64,000 bases of DNA from Gorsachius magnificus (GCA_034008185.1 CM067081.1:153108258-153172257), one strand, 5' to 3'. Counted from the stretch's first letter, positions 26,062-38,530 are shown. Made by a program: numbers and translations. Notes: generated by a model from the letters alone, not told the origin.

Positions 26062-26351
26062 TAGAATCATAGAATCATAGAATAGTTTAGGTTGGAAAAG
26101 AACTTTAAGATCATCAAGTCCAACCTTTAACCTAACTCTGCCATCCCACCACGAAACCATGTCCCTAAGCACCTCATCTACCTGTCTTTCAAATACCTCC
26201 AGGGATGGTGACTCGACCACTTCCCTGGGCAGCCCGTTCCAGTGGTTGACAACCTTTTCAGTGAAAAAAATTTTCCTAGCATCCAACCTAAACCTGCACT
26301 GGAGCAACCTGAGGCTATTTCCCCTCATCCTATCACATGTTAACTGGGAGC
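26062..26351 (-). mobile_element. CR1 LINE, 3' fragment (about 290 bp)
   Basis: Reverse-complement CR1 3' end. It has three octamer-tail units (TAGAATCA...) at 26062-26083, hairpin arms GGTTGGA and TCCAACC near 26090 and 26121, then the last roughly 70 codons of the reverse-transcriptase ORF in minus orientation. That ORF is still open, with [17 protein letters not shown] readable. Its sequence is roughly 83% like the copy at 61940 by eye and quite different from the 21.8/38-kb copies, so it is an older subfamily. The 5' truncation is near 26351. Confidence 0.93.
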
Positions 26352-29300
26352 TTTTTGCCCACACAATCCCCTATATTTGTGAGATGTGTAAAATGGTGCT
26401 GGGTCAGGATGGCGGTAGCACACTACACTTGCTGCACTCTCCTTCCTGGCGAGTGAATGACCACATAGAACGCAATGTGCATTCCACACCAAACTTGGTT
26501 TGCAATATCCACCGGGATCAGCACCCATAAAAGTTCATACTGTGAAAGAACTGGAGGATCCAGTCTGTTTGGTATAGAAAAATGTGATTGGCTCCTTAGC
26601 TATAAATTAGAACAGCAAGTAGGAGAGGCAAGCCTCCATCCTCAAAATGAACAGTATGCCATACAAGAGAACAGATTTACAAACACACCATTCTGTTATC
26701 AACTGATATATAAAGAAAGTAAATAAACATTTTAAACTAAGATTTGAGAGCATTGTTTATTCCCAGGATATATAATAATATGTAATTGCAGCAGAATCTT
26801 GTTTTTTTAACAGCATTAGAAGGAAAAAGCTGGAAATTCCTTTTCTAAGCTGGTTAATCCAAAAGCTATTCTGACTCCCCTTGCCTTTCTTCCTTTCCCT
26901 CCTCTGTGTCCCAAAGCACATGGAAAACATTCAGCCAGGCAAGGGAAGAGGAGTAATTGAAAGTGCCTTCATCCATGTGAGCAATCTCAATGAACTGAGC
27001 ACTGAACCTCATAATGCACGGAGCTTTTTTTGACGATGATCAATCAGAGCTACAGCAAATAGTGCACAAGTTTTACAGTGTTTCTCTGATGAAAAGAATT
27101 TTGACATGAGGAGTCTCAAGGCATCCAAAGTATCCCACTGTTAAAGGGGTAAACATTAACTGCGGTTGCTTCTACCACAAATATTCTGCATGGCTTTGCA
27201 ATGTATGGGAACTTGCCCAGGACTCTGACACAAAATTGTTACTTTTCTTCAGGTCTTTCATGACCTCCCCTAACTGATATCTTTGTCTCTTACGAGAGAT
27301 GGTCGCTGTGCTAGCTCCTCTTGACACCTGGTTTAGAAACAGAAGATTGTCACTGACTATGGGATCAGTAAAACTCCCCACAGTACCTGAATGGATGACA
27401 AGGGCCCTTTGGGAAACCCTGTTAGAGTATTTCGCACACCTGACCTAGCTGACGAGACGAGACAGGATCATAGACCTTACTTGTTCATAACACCAGAAGG
27501 CTGTCTGGAGGACATTTCACAATCTAGTTAATAATGTAAGTTCATGAAAGATATATCAGTGCTATGGGGAAATTAGTCTGTGGTCTTACAGCACATCTGG
27601 CAAAATCACTCAGTGAGCTTAACAGAGGTCTAAAAGAATGCATAAAAAATATATATGAATAATATATACAGGACACAAGAAAGCTTTGTCTAGTAAAATA
27701 AAAAAAGGACAATGTTGGACACATGTAATGTGGTCAAATAAGAATTAACATCCAAAAAAGTAGTCGGGAGTTTGTTTTAATCAAGAAAAATTCTTCAGAC
27801 TTAGTTGACCCACCTGGACCATTTTTCCTTTTTTTGCCACAGTGCTTGGTTTCGTTATGAAGTTTACCCTTTCACAAGGCTTTTTCTTTAACAACTTTCT
27901 GGAATCAACTGTAGCGTGAAAATCTTCCGATACAAGAAGTCCTATAAAAAGAAGCAGCTTTAAACCTTGTCACTGCTTTTACAGGTCATCACTAGCCATA
28001 TGACATCACAAATGAGCAAAGCTTCAAGATTTTTATCCATAAATTGAGCTGTATTTGATGTATTACAAGCATGATAGATTCCTGAGGCATATACTGCAGA
28101 GACACATTTAACACCTGCTTGTATTTCTTTGCACCTTTTTGGTGCTAGCACCACCATGTGAATGTGCAACAAATATCATGCTTATGGTTGTGATAATGCC
28201 AAACTGAAACATGACCCTGGAAGTTTGCCAGTTTCCAGACTCCTTGGGAACCTGATGCTGGGAGTGATTTTTTTCACCAGACCAGATTGACAGCCACAAC
28301 TCCAGGGAATAGAGGGGTGTGGAGAAAGGGCTGTTTTATTTTGAAATGCGGTGTGTGATCCACTCTCAGAGTGGGTCTGGGAATTTGACAGGTTCTCTGC
28401 TGGTGCAGATGTGTCAGACTTTGACAATGCCCTTGAGCACTTTGCTCTCTTCCCACAGCAGTTTTGGCTTATGAGGTGTCACTGAAACAATCAGTTTGTT
28501 CCCCCATGCTAATAGGTAACCAGTGGCTGATGGTGCATGGAGGCATGTGGAACTGATGTTCTGCAGAATCTGACCAATTCAACTTATAATTATGAGAGAA
28601 ATGATTTTATGATAGTTATTTCCCCTGTAGTGCCATGTCCCTGGGGAGATCATTTAGGGAATTTTACTTTTCTTCTTTAACATTCTTCAAAAGAAAGGGA
28701 CTGAATATGTCCAGGTGACTGTCTCCTTAATATTTTGTTCTCCCCTCTCAAGGAAGCCCTTTACAAAATATGGACACATTTAGAGCTCTGCTGTGCTGGT
28801 GAGGAAAGGCACAGTGCGAACAAAAGTTTGATTACAACCCTCCCTCCAGCTTCCTTCTCTCCTGCCCCCATCCCTGGTAAACCTCATAACATTTTCCAGT
28901 AAAGCTGATGCTGAGAATATGCTCATGAAAACCTCCAGTCTTTACAGAGGACTTCTCAGCACAGAGTGTTTAACAAAAGGGGTTAATGTATATTATATTT
29001 CGTGTCACTGTAAAACAGTGATTTCACTGTGAGTGGTGATTTTGCATCCCTGTTTTGGGGAGCAATAAAACAATATGCAACACCCACAGCAGCCAAACTC
29101 TGCTTCTTTCTCTTTCATCCCTCAGTTGGATCTCAGGGGAAATGTCAATGCAAAATACATAGAATTTCTAGTCCCTTACACTGGAATATCTTACACTGAT
29201 AATAATAGCTATCTCGAAATGTTAGTTAAGAATCACTCAGAAAGAAATCACTGACCAGAACAGTATTTGGAATTAAAAAAATGTTCCTGGACTACAAAAA

Positions 29301-31429
29301 GGAATAAATATAAGCAATTAGATGTAAAGTAATAAATATAAGCAATTAGATGTATTGAAAGGTGTAGCCAAGTAACTTTTTTGTTATTTTTGTAAGATAT
29401 GAAATAATGACTATATTCAAAATTTACAGATTTTACTGCAGTCAGAACTTCTAATCATAGTGTCAATTGTTGTGGAAAATATTTTAAATGAGAAGGAAGA
29501 AATCATAAGACTTTTGATCATTCTGAATAATTTATTTTCTGCCTTCATGTTTATTTAGCTGTCGAAGGATTTGCTGAAGGTATATAGGCAGCAAGGCTAC
29601 TTAATACAATTGTTGGTTACACTATAAATGAGCAAACCATTTATTTCCTCAAGGAAGATGAAGCGGGGAATAAACTATGTACCTCCAGAAGAGAATGAGA
29701 ATTTAGACAAAAGCTAATGAAACTCGAGAAAGGAATGATGAATCACAGAACTCTAGGTCATGGAGGAGAACTGTGTAAATCATTGATTTTTTCAGTTTAC
29801 AGTCAATTCTGAAAAATGAGGAGAAAAGAAAAATTGTTTAAAATTAACCTCAAATATGCTGTTTATCTGGAGCCAAAAAAGGAAGAAAAAACTGGTTTTG
29901 CAGTTAGAAATATGTACCAAAAGCCTTGTATTCTTTCTGAAGCCAGAGGGTTCATTCTGAATTTGAATACAGTGTTGTGTATCTTTCCATTTTTTAAAAA
30001 GGGAAAAAAAATCTTAGAAATACACACTTATTTATAACTGATTTTTCCTTTTATATGCCAATGGATTTGTGTATGTTTTCCCCGGTCTGCCAGATGTTGT
30101 TTAGAGGAAATGACTGAGGGTAATTTCTGACATGTTTTGTTTATTTAAAAAGGTATAACAGAACATAGCCATAAAGACCTATATAGTAGTCCCTTTATAG
30201 ATATGTAGGTCAGCATTCAACTAGGCAGCATTAAACTCCACAATTTTCAGGTATTTTGAGACGACCATAAATGCTGACTGCATTTTGAAAAGCTGCCTTA
30301 TCAGTTTATAGTACTGCTGTTTTAATATGAGAATTTAACCTTATAAATAAAAGATAGACAAGGTGGGCTCAGTTCCCTCCGGAGCAGTCACAGAGCTAAG
30401 AAGAGGGTCTGTAACTTCCCTGTAAGAGAGCGAGCTAACATTTGGGCTGTGCTACCTCTCAGTCTTTAAAGCACTACTCCTTTAGCCAGCTGGACCATGA
30501 CCATTAAATGGAAATATCCACATAGACATCAGTGGTCTTGGGTCAAGTTCAGAAGAGGCACCCATTCAAAGAAGCGCTACCTGAGCCCTGCAAAGTGAGA
30601 CAGAAAGTCCCAGTTCAGCAGCTTAGCAGTTTGGGGTCCCCTTACAATCTTCCTGAGAGCGCTTCATTTTTCTGAATATGAGCTACACCTGAAATGAAAG
30701 CAAAATCTATGCATATTAGTTCTGTATTACTTATAATAATCTATCTATTAGATGTCTATGAATTACAGCTAAACCATCATCTGGAGATTTTACAATTGGT
30801 GATAGATATTTGCATGTTAGAAGAAATTCTGGAATGAAGACAAGTAACTGTAAGGAAAAAAAGAAAAGAAAGTCACTGCCTTTCAAAGTCAAATCAAAAT
30901 TTTATTCCTGTCAAAGTAATGGATATAGTGGAAAGGTTGTCATAGTGCTAATATAAAAAGCACCAGCTAATTAGAAAAAAACATGAAAATGAAAGAAGTT
31001 GGAAAAGATGACTGCCGGTGTTAGGCACCCCACCCATGCCTTTTCAAGGAGAATGTATGAAGTCTGAGGTCACTTATTAAAGACAGTAATTAACTGGACT
31101 GTCTGGGAAAGACATACTTGAAAATGTGCTCTTTCCTGTTACATTTGTCTCCCTCAAATAACTTTGTGACTTGATGTTAAATTGTACTTTCTTATTAGCA
31201 TAGAGCTAGCTAACTGCACATCAAATTGGGATGCTATTTGAACTCACCCTCTGAGAGGTCAAATACTTCACACATCCAGAAACAGCTTCCAGAAATTGGA
31301 ACGGGATCCTGGGGTCCAATACCTCACAAAGGCTCCTTCCGTTAAACAGCGTGACAAATTAATACTGAGGCAATCTCTGTAAAACAACGGAAATATCCCA
31401 GACTATATTTAAAAAGACTCCTATGAGAT
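26352..31429. other. Unique non-coding DNA
   Basis: No gene or clear interspersed repeat. Frames are short (up to about 83 codons) and overlap in different frames without motifs. One small tandem duplication (29303-29354) is listed separately. Confidence 0.55.
29303..29354 (+). repeat. 28-bp tandem duplication
   Basis: A 28-bp unit starting AATAAATATAAGCAATTAG is repeated immediately downstream. The first 24 bases of the second copy (29331-29354) are identical to the first. Near-identity suggests a recent slippage or small duplication event. Confidence 0.85.
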
Positions 31430-31650
31430 ACTGAATGAGGAATTCCCTTGCTGAAAGGCAACTAATTAACTGCCATTACGAGGTGACTTAGCATTTAGAT
31501 TGAAATGTTTATGTATTATTTATGTGAATGGTATTTTGGCCTTTAGATAAAAGGCTGTGTCGCCAAAGAACAGACTAGTCATGTCCTACACTTTTGTTGT
31601 GTAATTGTGCACAGCAGAGATGACTACAAATGGCTAGATTCAAATTATAT
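31430..31650. other. Candidate conserved non-coding element
   Basis: The block contains CAACTAATTAACTGCCATTA, TTATGTATTATTTATGTG and a GTGTAATTGTGCAC segment, with isolated CpGs (ACGAGG, TGTCGCC) in an otherwise CpG-poor context. No open frame or repeat is recognisable. An enhancer-like conserved element is a plausible but unproven reading. Confidence 0.28.
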
Positions 31651-32194
31651 AATACCAGGTTTTTTTGTAGGCATAATTTTTTTTTTTCTAAAATAAATGT
31701 GATTTTCCCAGGTCCTGTATACCAACGGGTAGCTTGCCATCAGTTTGGAGGAGTTTCACTGAAATCAACCTCTTCCTGAGCTCATCCTTTCATTGTTGCA
31801 TGTACTTATCTATGTGTTTTCATTCTGACATGTTTTCCTAGAGCTAGGTAGACAGACCAAGAGTGGTAGTTAAATTCTTTATCCTTTTTCTTTCTGGGAG
31901 AGCACAGAAGAGATGCAGTCACTAAAGACTGAATCACTTGTCCATTTGAGAAATATCTTACTATTTCTTTTCAAATGGAACTTGGTATATATGCTGAAGG
32001 ATGAGTGTTATATGCCTCCTATATTTATCTAGCCCATATATTAATATAAAAGGCTCTGTACCTCAGCCATAAGCTATATAAAAAGTATTTCTATTGATCA
32101 GCTTCAGCTTGTATTTTGTTTTACTGAACTCCTTCTTCTTGAGATATGAGGACAATAGGTGCTGGATATCTGATTTGCGTGCTCTGTATGTTTA
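31651..32194. other. Unique non-coding DNA
   Basis: Nothing recognisable beyond a T-run at about 31678-31688. Confidence 0.5.
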
Positions 32195-32690
32195 CTAGGA
32201 GCTTTTTCTAGGTTCCTGGAATGCCCACTTTCAGCCATGTCTTCACTAAACTGAACAGACCCAATCTTTTAAATCTCTCCTGTGGAAATCGCTCTGTTTC
32301 CATTATGTATTATGCATAATATTTTGTCAGTCTTTTCTCCACCCTTCACCTTCAGCGACATCTTTTCTGAGATACAATGATGAAACTGGATGAAAAATGT
32401 CAAGTGATATCTGTCAAGCAGTTTACACAGTGATGTTATGAACTTCCCAGTATTCATTTCCTATTCACTCTTTATGCATCCTAAAAATTTAATTTATATA
32501 CTTATTTGCTACTTATGCTGTATACTGAGTAGCAGTTTCACCAAGCAATCTGAAGTGGTACTACATTTGTTTTCTGGCTTGGGGTCTTTTTTCCAGAAGA
32601 GTTACAGCTAATTTCAAGTCCAAGTATGTGTGAGTAGTTCAGATCATTTAAATGTGCATTATCAAGCATTTGTCAACAATACATTTCAAA
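32195..32690 (-). mobile_element. Highly decayed CR1-clade LINE fossil
   Basis: Read on the plus strand, the order of partial matches follows the antisense of an old amniote CR1-type reverse-transcriptase region. TAAACTGAACAGACCCAATC at 32247 is followed by TTTAAATCTCTCCTGTGGAA. A degraded middle follows, then GAGTTACAGCTAATTTCAAG near 32598, AATGTGCATTATCAAGCATT near 32651 and TGTCAACAATACATTTCA. Matches at TTTGCACTTCCTCACTGAC suggest it may continue to about 32950. Many indels destroy any coding frame. It predates all other CR1 copies here. The exact subfamily is unknown. Confidence 0.65.
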
Positions 32691-32950
32691 GCCAAAGTAT
32701 TTCTGTGAATAACTTATCTGATGAAGTTAGTTCTTTCTATGACTTACCCATTGAACTATTTTTTATTTTGATAAAGAATTTTTCATTGGTAATTGTTCAG
32801 CCAACAGTTTATGTAAACACATTTCAACCTTCAGTTGTTCACCTATGGTTTACTTTAACTAGTCATTATTCATTATTTATTATTTGCACTTCCTCACTGA
32901 CTATTTAAGTCAAAAAAATTTGTTTCTGTTTTCAGCTACACTAATAACAT

Positions 32951-34940
32951 TTTTAGGCAGGAACACAGTGCGTAATGAACATAGTAATAGTAGAAAACCA
33001 GGAAAGTTCTTCATCCATAGAAACATGTATTTACATAATGACAAGGAGGTTCACATGCAGAGCCACCATATCCCATATAGTTATACAAATGAAAAATTAT
33101 TTTCACGATATTCACTGATTGCAAAGGATGCAGATAAAGCTGTGATCATCATGAAAACAAATAACTGAGAATGAGGTAATGTGCCAGGTGTTCTGATTTC
33201 TTTTGGGCAGGTCAATTACCTACATTTTCTCTAAAGAAAGTCTAGAATTGTATTTCCATGAATAAAACAGCCAGTATGTATGTGATTGGAAGCATTTGTA
33301 TAAAGACATACAAGCTGATGAGGAGTGTTGTCAGATGTGTCAGAAGCTGTTTGTAGGTGCAATGCTGGAGAAATTTGGTACTGGAGAAGGAAAAGGTGGC
33401 AATGGTAAATTAACAGTGAAACTCAGAATGTGTATGGGAATATTTTAGATTGACAAAGCTAGAGAGCTGACCACAAATCAAAGAATTGTATAACCAATAG
33501 TAGCAGTTAGTGAAAAAATGTGAATATTTCTCTGAAGAACTGAGTTCACTGGAAGATTTCCTGATTAAAATGGTTTTTGCACATTTCGGATTTAGACGGA
33601 GGACACAACCTGATAGAAAGATTGCTATTCAGTCAGAACAAGGCAGTGAGAAAGAAATGAAATGAAATGGAAAATTTAGAAATGATTGAACCGGTAGAGA
33701 GAAGAAAGCTTTGATAAGCTTAAGCTTTAGCCTCTGTTTTAAATCCAATTTTAAAATCAGTTTCCATGTCGTCAAGCAACTTGCAAGTGAAATAACTTAG
33801 TATAGAGAGGAGGGTAATCATTATTTAATGAACAAGTAAGTAAAGAAAGTGATGCCAGCAAACACAGCCAAATTACTTCCTTAGTAACTTATTGCATGAT
33901 GTTTAATGCAGATTGAAGGGAAATCTCACTTGTGATGGATACCAGGGACAGTTCTTGCAGTCCCTGTCTAACCCCCAAGGTACATGCAGTCTGTGCACTC
34001 CTTAGCTTTTGACACTACCATATCCTGGTTTCCTAAAGTTTTTACATGGGGCTTGAGTACAGCCATGTAAATATTGAAGTCACCAACTGCCCAGACATTG
34101 AAAAATAAAAATGTAATGCAATCTGTTGTTCTGTAGTGCATTCTTAATTTCTACTGCTTCTTCAGGAGCTAAAATGAGTTTACATGGGTAGTCACCACCA
34201 AACATTTCAAGTCATCTCTCCTGTCTTGATCCATGATCCCAGGAATGAGTCAGGAGTACTAAGGACTTTACCGGCACTCTTGAGAAAGTCATGTTGCAGC
34301 GGGCTGCGTCTCTTTAGAAGTGCCTTCCTTTCTGGGTCCCTGCAAGTTGCTAACCTGCCACTTCTGAAGCAGCATCTGCCCTGAAAAAAGCACACAGTGA
34401 ACACACAGTCTCTGGATATGAGCTTAAAATTTTTAACTGGAGACAGAAGAAAACATGGTGGAAAAAAATTGACATGAACAACTTATTGAAGATTTCTTGC
34501 AGAAAGCAGGTCTCATTTCCTAAAGATCCATATCAATCCTGCACTTCCCTATAATAAAAATTAGATTACTTTTCAAGGGTCCTTCTTTCTATAGCTGTTA
34601 TTGGCAAAGTTTTCCAGCAGGATAAGGTCATATCATGTCACGTGTCTGACTTCCACTTTGCAGATAGTTAAACTAAACTGTCAGACAATAGGATGTTGAA
34701 GTTAGGATAAATTTCAGGTCTTCAGAAGAGGGGTGTATCCTGCTCAATTGTAAGTAGATACAGCCACAGGTGTTTTCAGTTTAGAGAATTTCAAAGAACA
34801 CTTCTTAAATTTCAGACACAATAGTCATAAACACAAATCCATCTGACAAGAAGGCCCAGCTCTAGAGTAAGTAAAAAACCTCTGAAGTATATTGGGTTCC
34901 TTCCTATTATCAGCAATAGCAATATTAAAAGATCTTGTGG
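32951..34940. other. Unique non-coding DNA
   Basis: No gene recognised. A 94-codon frame at 32884-33168 partly overlaps the possible end of the CR1 fossil and has no domain features. The sequence up to the insertion point of the large CR1 has no other repeats that I recognise. Confidence 0.5.
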
Positions 34941-34947
34941 GAACATC
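34941..34947 (+). repeat. Candidate left target-site duplication of the large CR1
   Basis: The heptamer GAACATC here recurs at 38598-38604 directly at the end of the CR1 tail. CR1 insertions usually have short or no target duplications. A 7-bp match at the expected positions is suggestive, although the first two bases on the right could belong to the tail. Confidence 0.4.
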
Positions 34948-35470
34948 CACGAGGAAGAAGAGGTGGGTGATAGTAGTGGGAGATTCCCATCTGAGGGGAA
35001 TGGAGGGACCGATATGCCGGGCAGACTCTGCTCTTAGGGAGGTCTGCTGCCTCCCAGGAGCCCGGGTTAGAGACATCACTAGGAAACTTCCTAGCCTGGT
35101 GCGACCCTTGGACTACTATCCCTTGCTCCTCTTCCATGTGGGTGCTGATGAAGTAGCAGTAAGTAGCCCGAGGGTAATCAAAAAAGAATTCAAAGCCTTG
35201 GGGCGATTAGTGAAGGTATCTGGAGCGCAGGTTATTTTTACCTCGCTCCTTCCAGTGGTGGACAGAGACACGGGACAATATGAGCAGACTCAATCTATTA
35301 ACATGTGGCTTCGCGACTGGTGTCGCCGCCACAACTTTGGGTTCTTTGATCACGGGATGGTCTACAAGGCACCGGGCTTGCTCAAGTCAAATGGGAGCCA
35401 GCTTTCTCAAAGGGGGAAGAGGGTCTTTGCCCAGGAGTTTGCGGGGCTCATTGACAGGGCTTTAAACTAG
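34948..35470 (+). pseudogene. CR1 ORF1 remnant, SGNH-hydrolase/esterase-like domain
   Basis: CR1 ORF1 proteins bind RNA and, in many lineages, carry a C-terminal SGNH-type esterase domain. The open frame runs from an ATG at 34892, but the first 18 or 19 codons lie in host DNA. Recognisable CR1 protein starts near residue 19. Residues 26-33 (VIVVGDSH) contain block I with the nucleophile Ser32. The block-III region reads HVGADEV where SGNH enzymes usually have GxN(D). Near the C-terminus the expected Asp-x-x-His is Asn167-Gly-Ser-Gln170, so the canonical acid and base residues are absent. The frame ends with ALIDRALN-type residues and TAG at 35468-35470. The N-terminal zinc-finger/coiled-coil part is lost to the 5' truncation. 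Whether the triad changes are copy-specific or subfamily-wide is unknown. Confidence 0.85.
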
Positions 35471-38400
35471 ATGTGAAGGGGGAAGGGGAACCTATTGGGC
35501 TTGCCAGTGACAGGCTAGGGGATGAAACACAAGGGTTAGAGGGACTGGGGGCTAGTATGAGCCTTCAACCTGTTGCCCAGCAGTGTGCCAGGGGCACTGC
35601 AGAGAAGTTGACATCTGACGGAGGTGAGCCAGAGGCTCCTGAGGTCGTAGGAGCCAACAAGGAAAAGCCCGTGAAACACCTCAAAGTAAATGAGGGGTGT
35701 TCTGCTCTGAAGGTGACGAGGCCGACAGCTCAGATGAAATGCCTCTATACAAACGCGCGCAGCATGGGAAACAAACAAGAGGAGTTGGAAGCTATCGTGC
35801 TGCTAGAAAGCTACGACCTGATCGCCATTACGGAAACTTGGTGGGATGAATCCCACGACTGGAATGTAGCTATTGATGGCTACAGGCTGTTCAGAAGGGA
35901 CAGGCAAGGAAGGAGGGGCGGAGGCGTTGCCCTTTACATCAAGAAATCATTAGAGTGTGAAGAGCTGGCCCTGAAGAATAGCCACGAGCAGGTCGAAAGC
36001 TTATGGATAAGAATCAGAGAGAGAGGCAACAAAGGGAACCTGGTGGTTGGTGTCTACTACAGACCGCCAGATCAAGAGGAGCCGACTGACGAAGCGTTCT
36101 TCCTCCAACTCCGGGAGGCTTCGTGCTCGCAGGCTCTCGTCCTGCTGGGGGACTTCAACCACCCTGACATCTGCTGGCAAACCAACACGGCAAGCTGTAG
36201 GCAATCCAGCAGGTTTCTCGAATGCATTGAGGACAACTTCTTAAGCCAGGTAATAGACACCCCTACCCGAGGGGATGCGATACTGGACCTGGTGGTCTCC
36301 AATGCAAGTGGGCTCGTCGGAAATGTCAAGATCGGAGGCAGCTTGGGTTGCAGTGATCATGCGCTGGTAGAGCTCACACTCCAGAGGGAAATGGGAAGAA
36401 CAAAGAGTATAGTCAGGACCCTGAATTTTAGAAAAGCAAACTTCCAGCTCCTCAAGGAGATAGTCAGAAGGACTCCCTGGGAAACGGTCCTCAGAGACAG
36501 GGGAACAGAACAGAGCTGGCAGATCTTTAAGGAAGTGATCCACAGAGCGCAAGAGCTCTCGATCCCTAGGTGTAAGAAATCGGGCAAAGAAGGGAAGAGA
36601 CCGGCATGGCTGAGACGAGAGATGCTGGTCAAACTAAGGAGGAAGAGGGAACTGCACAGGCAGTGGAAGCAGGGACAGGCATCCTGGGAAGACTATAGGG
36701 ATGCGGTCCGGTTGTGTAGGAATGTGGTCAGGAAAGCCAAGGCTCAGCTGGAGCTAAACTTGGCTAGGGATGCAAAGAATAACAGGAAGGGTTTCTACAG
36801 GTATATCAGCCAGAAAAGGATGGTTAAAGAAAGCGTACCCCCGCTGATGAGCGAGACCGGCAAGCTGGTAACAGCAGATGAGGAGAAGGCTGCGGTACTC
36901 AACAACTTTTTTGCCTCAGTCTTCACTGGCAACCTCTCTCCTCACCCCACCCGAGTTGATGGATGGCATGAGGGGGACCGGGAGGGCAAAACCCTTCCTG
37001 CTGTAGGAGAAGATCAGGTTCGTGACTACCTGAGGAACCTGAACGCACATAAGTCCATGGGACCTGATGAGATGCATCCCAGAGTCCTGAGGGAATTGGC
37101 CGATGTAGTCACCAAGCCACTCTCCATGATATTTGAAAAGTCATGGCAGTCAGGTGAAGTCCCTGGCGACTGGAAGAAGGGAAACATTGTCCCCATTTTC
37201 AACAAGGGTAGAAAGGAAGACCCTGGGAACTGCCGACCTGTCAGCCTCACCTCTGCCTGGGAAGATCATGGAACAGATCCTCCTAGAAGCTATGCTAAAG
37301 CACATGGAGGCCAGGGAGATAATTCGAGATAGCCAGCATGGCTTCACCAAGGGCGAGTCCTGCCTGATGAACCTAGTGTCTTTCTATGATGGTGTGACAG
37401 CATCAGTGGACAAGGGAAAACCAATGGATGTCATCTATCTGGACTTCTGCAAAGCCTTTGACACAGTCCCCCACAACATCCTTCTCTCTAAATTGGAGAG
37501 CTATGGATTTGATGGGTGGACTGTTTGGTGGATAAGGAACTGGCTGGATGGTCCCATCCAGAGGGTAGTGGTCAATGGCTCGATGTCCGGATGGAGACTG
37601 GTGACGAGTGGTGTCCCTCAGGGGTCCGTACTGGGACCGGTGCTGTTTAATATATTCATCAATGACTTAGACAGAGAGATCGAATGCACCCTCAGCAAGT
37701 TTGTGGATGACACCAAACTGAGTGGTGCGGTTGACACACCAGAAGGACGGGATGTCATCCAGAGAGACCTGGACAGGCTGGAGAGGTGGGCCTGTGTGAA
37801 CCTCATGAGGTTCAACAAGGCCAAGTGCAAGGTCATGCACCTGGGTCGGGGTAACCCCCAGTATCAGTACAGGCTGGGGGAAGAAAGGATCAAGAGCAGC
37901 CCTGCCGAGAGGGACTTGGGGGTGCTGGTGGATGAAAAGCTGGACATGAGCCGGCAATGTGCGCTGGCAGCCCAGAAGGCCAACCGTACCCTGGGCTGCA
38001 TCAGGAGAAGCGTGGCCAGCAGGTCGAGGGAGGTGATTCTGCCCCTCTACTCTGCTCTGGTGAGACCTCACCTGGAGTACTGCGTCCAGCTCTGGAGCCC
38101 TCAGCACAAGAAGGACATGGAACTGTTGGAGCGGGTCCAGAGGAGGGCTACTAAAATGATCCGAGGGCTGGAGCACCTCTCTTATGAGGACAGGCTGAGG
38201 GAGTTGGGCTTGTTCAGCCTGGAGAAGAGAAGGCTGCGGGGAGACCTGATTACGGCCTTTCAGTATCTAAAGGGGGCCTATAGGAAAGATGGGGGAAATC
38301 TTTTTAGTAGGGCCAGCTGTGAGAGGACAAGGGGTAATGGTTTTAAACTGAAGCAGGGTAGGTTTAGACTGGATATAAGGAGGAAATTCTTTACAACAAG

Positions 38401-38503
38401 GGTGGTGAAACACTGGAATGGGTTGCCCAGAGAGGTGGTGGAGGCCCCATCCCTGGGAACATTCAAGACCAGGTTGGATGGGGCTCTGAGCAACCTGATC
38501 TAG
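35455..38503 (+). pseudogene. CR1 ORF2: AP endonuclease plus reverse transcriptase, one frameshift
   Basis: ORF2 nicks target DNA and reverse-transcribes the element RNA. The frame is open from 35455, just after a TGA at 35452. It overlaps the end of ORF1 in the +2 frame, and its first in-frame ATG is at 35557. Numbering from the GTG at 35473, the endonuclease begins near residue 88. It keeps Asn94 (TNARS), Glu121 (ITETWW), Asp227 and Asn229 (LGDFNHPD), and Ser-Asp-His 294-296. A basic linker follows, then the RT start ([14 protein letters not shown]). At 37255 one leftover base between TCT and CCT throws the frame, consistent with a net 2-nt loss or 1-nt gain. The first frame then runs to a stop at 37330-37332. 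The second frame continues uninterrupted from 37256 to TAG at 38501-38503. It contains the catalytic Asp in [13 protein letters not shown] (codon at 37442), [11 protein letters not shown] and FVDD (37700-37711). The box is FVDD where CR1 usually has FADD. Not functional as one protein in this copy. Confidence 0.93.
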
Positions 38504-38530
38504 TTAGTGGTGTCCCTGCTCACTGCAGGG

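Noticed and set aside
34637..34740. MIR-like fossil
   Set aside because: Only one short cattttacagatg-like word matches. The order of the remaining motifs does not hold.
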